Positions 57,101 through 59,389 of a stretch of 64,000 nucleotides of DNA are shown here, piece after piece. Source of the stretch: Diadema setosum (lineage: Eukaryota; Echinodermata; Echinoidea; Diadematoida; Diadematidae); the NCBI RefSeq assembly GCF_964275005.1, contig NC_092688.1, positions 19,810,403 to 19,874,402 of the forward strand. Reading direction: 5' to 3'. The translations under genes and the position numbers were made by a program. The notes beneath the pieces were generated by a model. That model saw nothing but the letters and a program-made list of their open reading frames with translations, had not been told where the DNA came from and ran no database searches. The first letter of the stretch is position 1. Every line of letters starts with the position of its first letter.

Positions 57101-58521
57101 ACAGTATAACACTCGTTAATGTGGCTGTCCCCACCAAATGACGGTGTTAACGCAAGATTAATACAGGTGTGGGGCCAATTTCCACAGGCCTCTTTCGTCT
57201 GTCCTCCCTCTCTCCAGTTTTTTTTTTTTCTTTGTTTAGTCTTCAACTTTTTATTCTTGGAAAGACTCCCTAATGTCCCTCGACTAATGGCCAATTTAAC
57301 CATAAATACAACCCTATACCGGTACCTAACCCTAAAAGTAAAACTATATAACCTAACCGTGCTTGCTAATGCACAGGTGCATACACACTGCAGTGGGGCC
57401 AATTTCACGATTATATACCGATTTTGCCAATGTTGTGGCTAAGTAAACCAAAACGTAAGTCTAGAATCAGACTGGAAGATTTATTTTTTACTTGCACCTT
57501 ATTATAGGGCCTAAATTTATTTGGTACTTATTTGGGAACTCTGTCTGCACCTCGCGCCTGCCCTGGCACCTGCACTTCACTTCCTTTGCATTAGCTGCAA
57601 CACACAGACTACAGCAGGCAGGCGCAGGGCTGCCCACTCTCACTCACCAGCTCACTGAGACTAGTGAGAGTGAGACTCACTCATTTTGGTCCTTTCTCAC
57701 TCTAAAACTTTATTTCATTTGCATGCACTTCTATTAGTATTGATCTCACTCATTTTGACTCCTAAATTATAGCATTGCCATTGATTGGCCTATGGGAGTC
57801 TCACTCTCAACTTAGTTTCCAATGTTGGCAGCCCTGCTACACAGAGTAACAGTAACACTGTAACAGACTTTTAGTAACAATTTAATAACTGTTACAACTA
57901 CAGAGTGCACACATACATAATACACACACATTTTTTTTTTCTAGCTAACGTTAGAGAAGCATTGTTGGACGTGATTAACACAAGGCACATTTTTTTAATT
58001 CCATTTTTTTTTTCTTTACAAGGGGAAGGCATTACAAACCAAATCCTCAACCAAACCACCAACGTTCTGACTAGTAAATTTATAGGCCTAAGTTACACTG
58101 TTGTATGTTGTGATCGTCAACGCACGAGGTAGCGGTGGCGGCGCCCCAGTAGCCATGCGGGTTTTAGTGCAGTGCTCGTGCAATGTGGTAGGCGAGGCGA
58201 TGGCCAAGATCGCGATGGCGCAGGGCGGGCGAGCCCGACTCGATCTCCCATTCATCGTGTGTCTGTGTACCCAAATTGCGACACCCACCCGGCGCCACGC
58301 GCACCTTACGATCAGTATACCCGGTCATACCCGATGCTCACCTCGCTCGATTCATTTTGTTTAGAGATCAATATTTCAAGCAAAGTTCTTGCTCCAGAAA
58401 TCCGTTCCTTGTCAGATGGCACAGCCAATTTCCAAAATGTGTCAAGAAACTGTTTGTCCATTGGCACTTTCGTCGCATTTTCTGAGCCTTTTCCCACGTG
58501 GTCTTGCAAATCGGCTGCCAT
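11945..58521 (-). CDS. MYBBP1A: MYBBP1A / DNA_pol_phi (Pol5) family protein, complete gene in 33 coding exons
   Basis: This is a nucleolar protein of the Myb-binding protein 1A / yeast Pol5 family. Known family roles are rRNA gene transcription and pre-rRNA processing, and in vertebrates binding to c-Myb, p53 and other regulators; the polymerase name is a misnomer. I joined 33 exons (listed separately) by GT..AG sites. All phases agree and the sum is 3,594 nt, encoding 1,197 residues. Recognition rests on collinear matches to the family, strongest at PDWVEVIAEILLSLLSKPSH (exon 19), the FLDTFW N-terminus and LRVLDLLDIF (exon 23). Layout: alpha-helical repeat body (1-697), acidic stretch (713-775), second helical body (790-1165) with a Lys/Glu-rich insert (about 962-992), and a short basic tail. 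Vertebrate members are somewhat longer, mainly through a longer basic tail. The start ATG has A at -3 and G at +4. Introns are full of repeats, the largest (7.9 kb) being intron 18. I saw no frameshift or premature stop. Confidence 0.95.
12192..12355. mobile_element. hAT-like MITE with CAGGGGC ends
   Basis: Ends cagGGGCAGATCCAGGA and the inverted tCTGGATACGCCactg, with G-runs inside and aatac on both flanks. CAG-GGCG-ATCCAG termini are widespread in animal hAT-type MITEs. It lies in MYBBP1A intron 32. Confidence 0.6.
12921..13039 (-). CDS. MYBBP1A: MYBBP1A exon 32 (residues 1131-1170)
   Basis: Acceptor tatccag and donor ACAG|gttagt, phase 2. It encodes FTSISAVLETLKERQEVKR and a Ser/Ala-rich helix, equivalent to the vertebrate LTVLLGVLQGQQQ region just before the basic tail. 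Confidence 0.85.
13680..13828 (+). repeat. cloverleaf-like short interspersed repeat, copy 1
   Basis: The core gatgtccgcagtgggaacgc...gacctgcga (13756-13828) can form an outer stem CGCAG/CTGCG and three hairpins: TGG-GAACG-CCA, CCGGT-9 nt-ACCGG and CAGACC-TTT-GGTCTG. An upstream arm (from atggcagtgac) is shared with the copy at 18841. It lies in MYBBP1A intron 31, antisense to the host transcript. Confidence 0.85.
13931..14700. mobile_element. piggyBac-like non-autonomous element 1 (770 bp, TTAA target site)
   Basis: The element is bounded by TTAA on both sides (13927-13930 and 14701-14704), with perfect 16-bp inverted termini CCCTATTCTAACTGGG. TTAA duplication plus CCC-type termini are hallmarks of the piggyBac superfamily. 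Each end carries a subterminal palindrome of seven or more G, TCAAATTGA, seven or more C. There is no transposase frame. It lies in MYBBP1A intron 31. Confidence 0.85.
15072..15236 (-). CDS. MYBBP1A: MYBBP1A exon 31 (residues 1076-1130)
   Basis: Acceptor gatttccag and donor AAG|gtaatg, phase 0. It encodes WPKVSEHILSVLTLILQGML and KSVVQLLHTVQQC, collinear with the last helices of the vertebrate repeat domain. Confidence 0.9.
15691..15741 (-). CDS. MYBBP1A: MYBBP1A exon 30 (residues 1059-1075)
   Basis: A 51-nt exon with acceptor tcctgcag and donor GCT|gtgagt, phase 0. It encodes TQACRMLSLLLSKRPYA, matching HQAACLLLQKTLS. Confidence 0.87.
15836..17252 (+). mobile_element. GACCTTTGACC/ACGGACGG repeat element 1
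   Basis: It starts gaaatgtcgctttggcgact ggt-atgcctccgccataat and ends acggacggacgg...ataatgcctccgg...ggcggaggcataac, so the termini carry inverted gcctccgcc motifs. Inside are many gacctttgacc boxes and three tandem 145-bp units (from 16621, 16766 and 16911). It lies in MYBBP1A intron 29. Confidence 0.75.
17672..17740 (-). CDS. MYBBP1A: MYBBP1A exon 29 (residues 1036-1058)
   Basis: Acceptor ttctgcag and donor AGG|gtgagg, phase 0. It encodes ALAWHLSDALTTSVQNGVQL, in the position of the vertebrate LPILVQHITGPV helix. Confidence 0.83.
18374..18425 (-). CDS. MYBBP1A: MYBBP1A exon 28 (residues 1018-1035)
   Basis: A 52-nt exon with acceptor gttgcag and donor CCA|gtaagt, phase 0. It encodes CLHPNLFTDLIDRFP, matching the PLTVPMFLSLFSRHP segment. 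Confidence 0.88.
18841..18989 (+). repeat. cloverleaf-like repeat, copy 2
   Basis: Nearly identical to copy 1 over 149 bp. One core change (T to C) falls in the 9-nt hairpin loop, leaving all stems intact. It lies in MYBBP1A intron 27. Confidence 0.85.
19974..20203 (-). CDS. MYBBP1A: MYBBP1A exon 27 (residues 942-1018)
   Basis: Acceptor tttttcag and donor ATAG|gttggt, phase 2. It starts MRVLRGNE, carries a Lys/Glu-rich low-complexity insert (about residues 962-992) and ends LYSEALEDFTMHR, equivalent to VYSTALSSFLTKR. Vertebrates have an unrelated linker in the middle. Confidence 0.92.
20307..21077. mobile_element. piggyBac-like non-autonomous element 2 (771 bp)
   Basis: TTAA flanks (20303-20306 and 21078-21081) enclose inverted termini (CACTAACTAGGCCGG against CCGGCCTAGTTAGGG). 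Length equals element 1, and internal text is shared in inverted order (ctcccgca / tgcgggag, gcgcgaaacg). G-run/C-run palindromes lie near both ends. It lies in MYBBP1A intron 26. Confidence 0.82.
21399..21448 (-). CDS. MYBBP1A: MYBBP1A exon 26 (residues 925-941)
   Basis: A 50-nt exon with acceptor catcccag and donor TTG|gtgagt. It encodes HSVTIVSLVSSGCLFL, the counterpart of the vertebrate YHFNASLYLLRVLKG helix. Confidence 0.85.
21741..22298. mobile_element. pogo/Tigger-like MITE with TA target site
   Basis: The element runs TA|CAGTCAAACCTGCC...GGTTCAACTG|TA. Inner parts repeat the phrase tatagcggccacctgtct in both orientations. TA flanks and CAGT termini fit the pogo/Tc1-mariner group. There is no coding capacity. 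It lies in MYBBP1A intron 25. Confidence 0.7.
22563..22638 (-). CDS. MYBBP1A: MYBBP1A exon 25 (residues 900-925)
   Basis: Acceptor tctgcag and donor AAAG|gtgagt, phase 1. It encodes YPHNLSDSRDKIHETIKELL, matching YCHDLGERAGALHAQVERLV. Confidence 0.9.
23198..23314 (-). CDS. MYBBP1A: MYBBP1A exon 24 (residues 861-899)
   Basis: Acceptor caccccag and donor AAG|gtttgt, phase 0. It encodes LVVPLLRVVDSSAG and LAEKALNIYRNKLCRIKK, collinear with LLEPLLSIIRR...ARIFTHHLCRARR. Confidence 0.92.
23863..24063 (-). CDS. MYBBP1A: MYBBP1A exon 23 (residues 794-860)
   Basis: Acceptor ttcaaag and donor CTG|gtaagg, phase 0. It encodes DDDAMMKTDSALSQAF, a basic KNKKE patch and HFKLRVLDLLDIFIKRQ. These match the vertebrate GDEAMMALDQSLASLF and FQIRVLDLVEVLV blocks. 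Confidence 0.95.
24488..24625 (-). CDS. MYBBP1A: MYBBP1A exon 22 (residues 748-793), acidic
   Basis: Acceptor tctgtgcag and donor GAG|gtaagc, phase 0. It encodes a long Asp/Glu run, then HDPAMKEKIKAALGDAAAES. This corresponds to the vertebrate VD-GFREQL-TVLQ motif that follows the acidic domain. Confidence 0.93.
25157..25260 (-). CDS. MYBBP1A: MYBBP1A exon 21 (residues 713-747), acidic
   Basis: Acceptor cttgttcag and donor CAG|gtgcgt. It encodes an uninterrupted Asp/Glu/Gly run (residues 713-730), then FTKVKTKNSLTNGHKQ. The acceptor and 63 bp upstream are tandemly duplicated; the upstream copy would bring in an in-frame TGA. Confidence 0.9.
25261..25382 (-). repeat. 63-bp tandem duplication covering the exon 21 splice acceptor
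   Basis: The unit ctgaacaagagaattcaaat... starts at 25261 and again at 25324. On the minus strand both copies end cttgttcag|ACA, giving two identical 3' splice sites. Using the upstream one would add 63 nt that contain an in-frame TGA. Confidence 0.92.
25635..25821. mobile_element. small TA-flanked pogo-like MITE, copy 2 (inverted)
   Basis: About 187 bp in the opposite orientation to copies 1 and 3: TA|cagtgcactcctgttataacg...ataacgggagtccactg|TA. It lies in MYBBP1A intron 20. Confidence 0.78.
26317..26362 (-). CDS. MYBBP1A: MYBBP1A exon 20 (residues 698-713)
   Basis: A 46-nt exon with acceptor catccag and donor CTGG|... giving gtgagt, phase 1. It encodes VLDPAKSNVQVGQES, the counterpart of VLNPETSEDE just before the acidic segment. 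Confidence 0.88.
26890..27025 (+). repeat. second structured repeat family, copy A
   Basis: It begins ctctgacaggatccag and ends ggccgttggtgggga. Potential stems are CTCT/AGAG around CCAG/CTGG, CCCCAAC/GTTGGtGGGG and ACAG/CTGT. It shares about 70 percent of positions with copy B, concentrated in the putative stems and ctgggttttaaagagt. Confidence 0.75.
27308..28123 (+). mobile_element. related repeat element with CCATGG boxes
   Basis: It starts taatgtcgctacagcgact ggttattcccccgccaaac and ends gtttggcgggggtataataac. It contains four reiterations of gccgttaccatggcaacg, roughly 150-170 bp apart, each followed by an aaaactga-gaagtagtt phrase. It lies in MYBBP1A intron 19. Confidence 0.72.
28294..28436 (-). 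CDS. MYBBP1A: MYBBP1A exon 19 (residues 650-697), most conserved block
   Basis: Acceptor cccacag and donor GAT|gtgagt, phase 0. It encodes EPDWVEVIAEILLSLLSKPS, then SHLLRTVVDLAF and SPALQLLLD. This is the most conserved family block and the strongest single piece of identification. Confidence 0.96.
28658..28708 (+). repeat. cloverleaf-like repeat, decayed remnant
   Basis: Only the 3' half is recognisable: gcaggtcactgacacat...gagcagatctttggtctgaa. It is in the same orientation as the other copies. It lies in MYBBP1A intron 18. Confidence 0.5.
30297..30475 (-). mobile_element. tRNA-derived SINE (second family), copy 1
   Basis: The minus strand has a tRNA-like head: acceptor-like CTCGA/TCGAG, A-box-like tggtctagtgg and B-box-like ggttcaaatcc. 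Then follows the body atcatggctac...tgatcaattcagtgcttattt. A second head lies adjacent at 30504-30590. Confidence 0.75.
30504..30640 (-). mobile_element. tRNA-derived SINE, duplicated head
   Basis: A second copy of the tRNA-like head, nearly identical to 30380-30471, separated from it by an A-run. The flank gacagcagtgaaaacatcttgac matches the sequence next to other family members. Confidence 0.7.
31440..31805. mobile_element. related foldback fragment, copy 3
   Basis: It contains gaaaatcggttttggaaaggc, aactttgaattccttgtagaat and ttgcaaaaagttaaaagct as in copies 1 and 2. It lies in MYBBP1A intron 18. Confidence 0.55.
31976..32032. repeat. A-run and (AT)n
   Basis: About 27 A followed by an AT dinucleotide run, in MYBBP1A intron 18. 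A similar A-run/(AT)n occurs at 33085-33137. Confidence 0.9.
32880..34090. repeat. diverged tandem duplication (about 630 bp period) in intron 18
   Basis: atggaggccatggcttct occurs at 32881 and 33511, followed by matching ttttacactgtag / tttccactgtag and catgtatgca. aagcagacaggct occurs at 33248 and 33993. Confidence 0.75.
34856..34938 (-). other. weak candidate first exon of a gene nested in MYBBP1A intron 18
   Basis: In a CpG-rich patch (34850-35290), the minus strand reads MSAIAYVQPIDCSDLNMTEV and then ITTLADK, ending at AAAAG|gtaaat (phase 2). The frame is also open further upstream to a Met at 35127. Phase-compatible downstream segments are 33982-34067 (SGDSICVVSDESVPSIIMPV, donor ACG|gtgagt), 33236-33309, and 31852-31971 (starting VKDILDDDLMGKKEAW, stop TGA). 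I recognise no family. The middle acceptor is non-ideal and 33236-33309 is a degenerate copy of the preceding segment, so this may be chance. Confidence 0.22.
36379..36445 (-). CDS. MYBBP1A: MYBBP1A exon 18 (residues 628-650)
   Basis: Acceptor ttttacag and donor GAAG|gtaaga, phase 1. It encodes DLQTCYERAQQRRRSVKKAK, aligning with DIQTCIRK...RRSRTK of vertebrates. It is followed by the longest intron, 7.9 kb. Confidence 0.92.
37048..37209 (-). CDS. MYBBP1A: MYBBP1A exon 17 (residues 574-627)
   Basis: Acceptor aatcag and donor CAA|gtaagc, phase 0. It encodes DAWASMMKSVKAIQQKSTK and FQLLFLHVGLQMF, matching the AWDRMLQTLKEL and HLLLLVGIHLL blocks of vertebrates. Confidence 0.92.
37531..37581 (-). 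CDS. MYBBP1A: MYBBP1A exon 16 (residues 557-573)
   Basis: A 51-nt exon with acceptor tttccag and donor AAG|gtgaga, phase 0. It encodes DLLSSSSVTCCVQFPEK, equivalent to the vertebrate DLLLNHSHNV segment. Confidence 0.87.
37635..38659. mobile_element. 1-kb foldback element in MYBBP1A intron 15
   Basis: Outer arms (37635-37788 and 38510-38659) are inverted copies starting aaagataatataaagttttgg. An inner pair (about 37790-38095 and 38105-38420) is also inverted, sharing tcgaattgatgactgaa, gctctcccaaggtcctctcg and the cgaagccccat segment. There is no protein. A degraded partial copy lies at 60490-60790. Confidence 0.85.
38983..39055 (+). repeat. cloverleaf-like repeat, copy 3
   Basis: A 73-bp core identical to copy 1, preceded by a different upstream arm (ccacaaggtcaggttgtcc). 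It lies in MYBBP1A intron 15. Confidence 0.85.
39387..39487 (-). CDS. MYBBP1A: MYBBP1A exon 15 (residues 523-556)
   Basis: Acceptor ttttgcag and donor CAG|gtactg, phase 0. It encodes a Ser/Thr-rich linker and then the helix GELWVSLLGHYAQ. Confidence 0.87.
39674..39868. mobile_element. small TA-flanked pogo-like MITE, copy 3
   Basis: About 195 bp: TA|cagtggacttccgttacaac...tataacggaagtgcagtg|TA. It lies in MYBBP1A intron 14, ending 30 bp before exon 14. Confidence 0.78.
39899..40016 (-). CDS. MYBBP1A: MYBBP1A exon 14 (residues 484-523)
   Basis: The donor ACAG|gtacac is in phase 1. There are two in-frame acceptors 9 nt apart: cttcccccag (used here) and ttctcag, which would start the exon at 40007 and omit Cys-Ser-Gln. 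The exon encodes ISEELRKSIANQFYGALGVL. Confidence 0.85.
40384..40506 (-). CDS. MYBBP1A: MYBBP1A exon 13 (residues 443-483)
   Basis: Acceptor gaggcag and donor GAG|gtacag, phase 0. It encodes SRFLFLHAFFNVDHPEPAIP, a clear counterpart of the vertebrate ARFCLFHSFF...IPE block. Confidence 0.92.
41270..41342 (+). repeat. cloverleaf-like repeat, copy 4
   Basis: A 73-bp core with one change (accgg to accag) that weakens the middle hairpin. It lies in MYBBP1A intron 12, near the donor of exon 12. Confidence 0.85.
41378..41426 (-). CDS. MYBBP1A: MYBBP1A exon 12 (residues 426-442)
   Basis: A 49-nt exon with acceptor gtcacag and donor CAG|gtgagt. It encodes DDRAWVCMQ, equivalent to the PERAVFRLRKW segment of vertebrates. 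A cloverleaf-like repeat (41270-41342) lies only 35 bp past its donor. Confidence 0.85.
41597..41776. mobile_element. near-perfect 180-bp palindromic MITE with TA flanks
   Basis: TA|CAATTCAGCCAGCGATCAAG...CTTGATCGCTGGCTGAACTG|TA. The arms match almost perfectly for about 75 bp and are packed with GATC/GCGATC motifs. The element sits inside an older AT-rich LINE-like tail (41526-41596 and 41777-41880) in MYBBP1A intron 11. Confidence 0.85.
42032..42184. mobile_element. small foldback MITE with G-run/C-run ends
   Basis: GGGGGGCATTTTATGAAAGA on the left and the inverted tcttCATGAAATGCCCCCC on the right, about 150 bp apart, containing the phrase ggacaaat twice. It lies in MYBBP1A intron 11. Confidence 0.65.
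42329..42461 (+). repeat. second structured repeat family, copy B
   Basis: It starts and ends like copy A and additionally has a clean GAGTAA-TGGA-GTTACTC hairpin. It lies in MYBBP1A intron 11, same orientation as copy A. Confidence 0.75.
42767..42840 (-). CDS. MYBBP1A: MYBBP1A exon 11 (residues 402-426)
   Basis: Acceptor catacag and donor CAG|gtttgt, phase 2. It encodes ALKLFLKWLKKLF, matching the vertebrate YVAWLRAMF helix. Confidence 0.88.
43420..43563 (-). CDS. MYBBP1A: MYBBP1A exon 10 (residues 354-401)
   Basis: Acceptor cccctag and donor AAT|gtgagt, phase 0. It encodes VQFGVVKCLLSSPGHIKFDD, ending in a T-K-S-K-T-V helix. Confidence 0.88.
44307..44485 (-). CDS. MYBBP1A: MYBBP1A exon 9 (residues 294-353)
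   Basis: Acceptor tgttcag and donor CTA|gtaagc, phase 0. It encodes KFLAFTLLERALPRCETKQL, followed by the helix LVRSMINNLANKQAILHSAA; this corresponds to the FRLLGAALP region of vertebrates. Confidence 0.9.
45099..45210 (-). CDS. MYBBP1A: MYBBP1A exon 8 (residues 257-294, split codon)
   Basis: Acceptor gcttgtag and donor GATG|gtaagt, phase 1. It encodes VSQFWKVVVD, matching the family FPRFWKEVVE motif. Codon 294 (Asp) is split with exon 9. Confidence 0.9.
45480..46473 (+). mobile_element. GACCTTTGACC/ACGGACGG repeat element 2
   Basis: Same family and orientation as 15836-17252: gaaatgtcgctatggcgact start, gacctttgacc boxes, acggacggacgtacgg and a gcctccgg...ggcggaagcataa end. It lies in MYBBP1A intron 7. 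Confidence 0.75.
46805..46897 (-). CDS. MYBBP1A: MYBBP1A exon 7 (residues 226-256)
   Basis: Acceptor ctaccag and donor ACT|gtaagt, phase 0. It encodes a His-rich loop, then SNFPHIVRILT, equivalent to the ENVPRLVNVLK helix of vertebrates. Confidence 0.88.
47564..47686 (-). CDS. MYBBP1A: MYBBP1A exon 6 (residues 185-225)
   Basis: Acceptor ccatgcag and donor CCG|gtgagc, phase 0. It encodes IWPVIKSDLKLGWEDVSAST and ALLLVCREKFP, aligning with the vertebrate segment that ends in QQKVP. Confidence 0.9.
47765..47990 (-). mobile_element. probable truncated LINE 3' end
   Basis: The minus strand has catgttgtgactgtgattg...tgttgaaaatag followed by an A-rich (AAACA/TGAAA)n tail. It resembles the LINE end at 7522. 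It lies in MYBBP1A intron 5. Confidence 0.4.
48360..48470 (-). CDS. MYBBP1A: MYBBP1A exon 5 (residues 148-184)
   Basis: Acceptor tttctcag and donor AGG|gtgagt, phase 0. It encodes the helices VLQQLQVLAKQKSYL and ISLQGVIDLIKR, collinear with the family. Confidence 0.88.
48826..48897 (-). CDS. MYBBP1A: MYBBP1A exon 4 (residues 124-147)
   Basis: Acceptor ataacag and donor CAA|gtgagt, phase 0. The exon encodes AYLAVIQSGRL, which corresponds to the family motif G-LALFQSGRL. Confidence 0.9.
49680..51180 (+). pseudogene. decayed pogo/Tigger-like DDE transposase in MYBBP1A intron 3
   Basis: Plus-strand fragments in several frames resemble pogo-type DDE transposases of animals. They include LFACTLSGETMLLPIINQRI (about 50535-50610), a segment around AKVIEALGAACVFIPLHSTD, and FQPLGSIMNGKYKQLKR (50870-50930), which corresponds to the family's C-T-D-x-LQPLD element. 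Many stops and frame changes interrupt it, and the final catalytic region is degraded. A 48-bp unit is duplicated in tandem at 50313-50408. It is antisense to MYBBP1A and looks long dead. Confidence 0.7.
50313..50408 (+). repeat. two tandem 48-bp units inside the transposase relic
   Basis: The unit starting gcaccaaccagatgatctcg occurs twice in direct tandem and differs at one or two positions. In the open frame it encodes the 16-residue unit HQPDDLGALSSKFHGQ twice. The near-identity suggests a duplication more recent than the decay of the surrounding relic. Confidence 0.85.
51961..52044 (-). CDS. MYBBP1A: MYBBP1A exon 3 (residues 96-123)
   Basis: Acceptor attgcag and donor AGT|gtaagt, phase 0 at both ends. 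It encodes the LLSKVKDVDLSDVFKLVQQE helices. The next intron (3.1 kb) contains a decayed pogo-like transposase on the opposite strand. Confidence 0.88.
52199..52320 (-). mobile_element. short retroelement tail with (ATTGT)n end
   Basis: The plus strand has caatacaatacaatac, then tagtatttctatagcgctctt...cacagcgcttcacaaa. AGCGCT...TATAGAAATAC with a short tandem tail is common at RTE/CR1-type 3' ends of marine animals. It lies in MYBBP1A intron 2. Confidence 0.5.
52521..52724. mobile_element. foldback MITE, copy 2
   Basis: Same family as 549-763: gacatttgcttctgcgacaatt...aattgtcgcaggaacggatgtc, with interior gaggattaggattaggttta. It lies in MYBBP1A intron 2. Confidence 0.8.
52851..52955 (-). 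CDS. MYBBP1A: MYBBP1A exon 2 (residues 61-95)
   Basis: Acceptor ttcctag and donor GAG|gtatgg, phase 0 at both ends. It encodes the conserved YSLKRLIRGL helix and the ARQGYAVALTE segment, which match the vertebrate protein in register. Confidence 0.9.
54257..55660 (-). mobile_element. tRNA-derived SINE copy 2, split by the tandem array
   Basis: The body (54257-54344, ttgcaactgattgacaaatt...gtagccatgataa) and the tRNA-like head (55569-55660, aatcatgggcgtacatactc...) are separated by the array element 54345-55568. In copy 3 they are contiguous, so the array inserted into a formerly intact SINE. Confidence 0.78.
54345..55568 (+). repeat. tandem array of 158/142-bp units with AGGTCAAAGGTCA motifs
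   Basis: About seven units begin gtagcattttgtagcaaa at 54387, 54544, 54702, 54844, 55002, 55160 and 55302. Spacings run 157, 158, 142, 158, 158, 142, so the unit type itself repeats with a three-unit period. The shorter units lack gaagtcaaaggtcaaa. The array ends with acggacggacgg and a tcggcagggaca end. It is inserted in a SINE in MYBBP1A intron 1. Confidence 0.88.
55758..55890 (-). mobile_element. tRNA-derived SINE copy 3, head truncated
   Basis: The body and part of the head are contiguous (gccatgataaaaaatcatgggcg), with B-box-like ggttcgaatcc on the minus strand. The head stops after the T-arm region and meets another repeat. Confidence 0.75.
55895..56034 (-). mobile_element. short ACCTCC/GGAGG-ended repeat fragment
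   Basis: It contains gttattttgcacacggacaaacaaac and ends aacctcctcccttggcagaggtaat. The complementary form is at 61021-61460. Confidence 0.55.
56061..56403 (+). pseudogene. LINE reverse-transcriptase fragment (non-LTR, Jockey/CR1-like)
   Basis: Plus-strand text gives RHGFRQKRSCELQLLRF, then TDVIITDFGKAFDKVGH (the palm motif normally D-FSKAFDKV-H). A frame change follows with LLLKLPHCGIRG, then GVPPQGSVLGPCLF, the family G-PQGS-LGP-LF motif. A TGA after FDKVGH and two frameshifts show it is dead. The catalytic YADD region is missing. It lies antisense in MYBBP1A intron 1, downstream of a SINE cluster. Confidence 0.85.
56755..56890. repeat. dispersed repeat pair (with 61560-61700)
   Basis: caaggacaaggctcgatctccc...gccaaaatttgaccacac...caattttggatggtgttatgg corresponds to aagtccaaggttcgacctcc...agtatttgaccaca...aaattttggatggcatcatgg at 61560-61665. 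Confidence 0.6.
57624..57834. mobile_element. hAT-like MITE with CAGGGCTGCC ends
   Basis: CAGGGCTGCCcACTCTCAC...GTTGGCAGCCCTG, with internal reiterated actcactcattttg. These termini resemble hAT elements. No clean 8-bp target duplication is visible. It lies in MYBBP1A intron 1. Confidence 0.55.
58110..58335. promoter_or_regulatory. GC- and CpG-rich patch in MYBBP1A intron 1
   Basis: This stretch is rich in GC and CpG (gcggtggcggcgcc, gcgatggcgcagggcgggcg, cggcgccacgcgc) and stands out sharply from the AT-rich surroundings. It abuts the exon 1 donor and so lies close to the divergent start sites. A promoter-proximal regulatory or CpG-island role is inferred only from composition and position. 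Confidence 0.4.
58342..58521 (-). CDS. MYBBP1A: MYBBP1A exon 1 (residues 1-60)
   Basis: Initiator exon. It carries the family N-terminal signature FLDTFWKLAVPSDKER at residues 25-40, followed by a helical ARTLLEIL segment. The donor GAG|gtgagc is in phase 0. The ATG context is aagaATGg. Intron 1 (5.4 kb) holds an LINE reverse transcriptase relic, a tandem array and SINEs. Confidence 0.9.
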
Positions 58522-58756
58522 TCTTCTTCACATGCAAATGATGTACTGGTAATATGTAATATTTTTGGTGAGGGTCGTAAGAATGCTATAAATATTTTTC
58601 TGAATTGTATTTTATTAGAATTATATCAAAATTGAAAAATATATTTTTGTTGATTTATGTAGGTAGTATCTTTTGGTCAGCATTCAAGTTCTACATTTAC
58701 CTCTTACAACAACATCATTCTTCAAACCGGCAAGTCCTCTGTAACATTTCTCCAAG
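58522..58756. promoter_or_regulatory. candidate bidirectional promoter between MYBBP1A and an RNA-binding-like gene
   Basis: The two divergent start codons are only 235 bp apart. Within the gap are a perfect octamer ATGCAAAT (58532-58539) and a TATA-like TATAAATA (58587-58594, plus orientation, 170 bp before the plus-strand ATG). Head-to-head arrangement with a housekeeping ribosome-biogenesis gene is a common layout for shared promoters. Transcription start sites are not visible in the sequence. Confidence 0.55.
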
Positions 58757-58830
58757 ATGTCGCACTACACTGACGACGATGATCGATACAATCGAGGTTA
58801 TTCGGCAGGCGGCGGTGGTGGATATTCAGG
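58757..58830 (+). CDS. first coding exon of a Gly/Tyr/Asp-rich RNA-binding-like protein (partial)
   Basis: The ATG at 58757 (caagATGt) opens MSHYTDDDDRYNRGYS followed by a Gly run, ending at TCAGG|gtaaaa in phase 2. The Asp cluster, Arg-Gly-Tyr and poly-Gly resemble N-termini of RNA-binding proteins such as FUS-like proteins, hnRNPs or DDX5/DDX17 helicases, but 24 residues cannot decide. The gene runs divergently from MYBBP1A. I found no later exon up to 64000, so the rest probably lies outside the window beyond a repeat-filled intron of more than 5 kb. Confidence 0.55.
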
Positions 58831-59389
58831 GTAAAATATCTAAAGATGTGCCATAAATGCTTGTTGATATACTGCCGGTGTCCTATGCACCGCTAATTTG
58901 TTATTAGGAATTTGTTTCCGAGAGATATTTATTGTAATATGTGCAGTATGCCGTTCGTCGAGATCATGTGTGTGTTAGCAAATGTGTGCGCTTCCCATCC
59001 CATTCGATCCGAATCGCCCATGGACTTACAGCTGCCTGCGCATACGAAGTGTGGTGACTGATGATGTGAAGTGAGACTCTGCTCTGAAGTCTGATGTGCG
59101 AGAGAAGTGCACACACTGCTGAGCTGACTGCTTATACTGTATTATATGCCTACACTACAGATTACAGTCTATATCCCACTACTGTTAGCCAGAATCATGA
59201 CGGCATGCCAATGAAGAATGTAGTTTCTATAGACTATTATGTCCTACTTCAAGTACTGCTACTGGCCTGGAGTGCCACACGCTCATCATGCTCATGTGCA
59301 ATATTAAATGTCACCCATACCCATCCAACATACCTACTGATTGTATTTGTATCATGAATGATCATGACATGACATGAATGTGATAGCAT

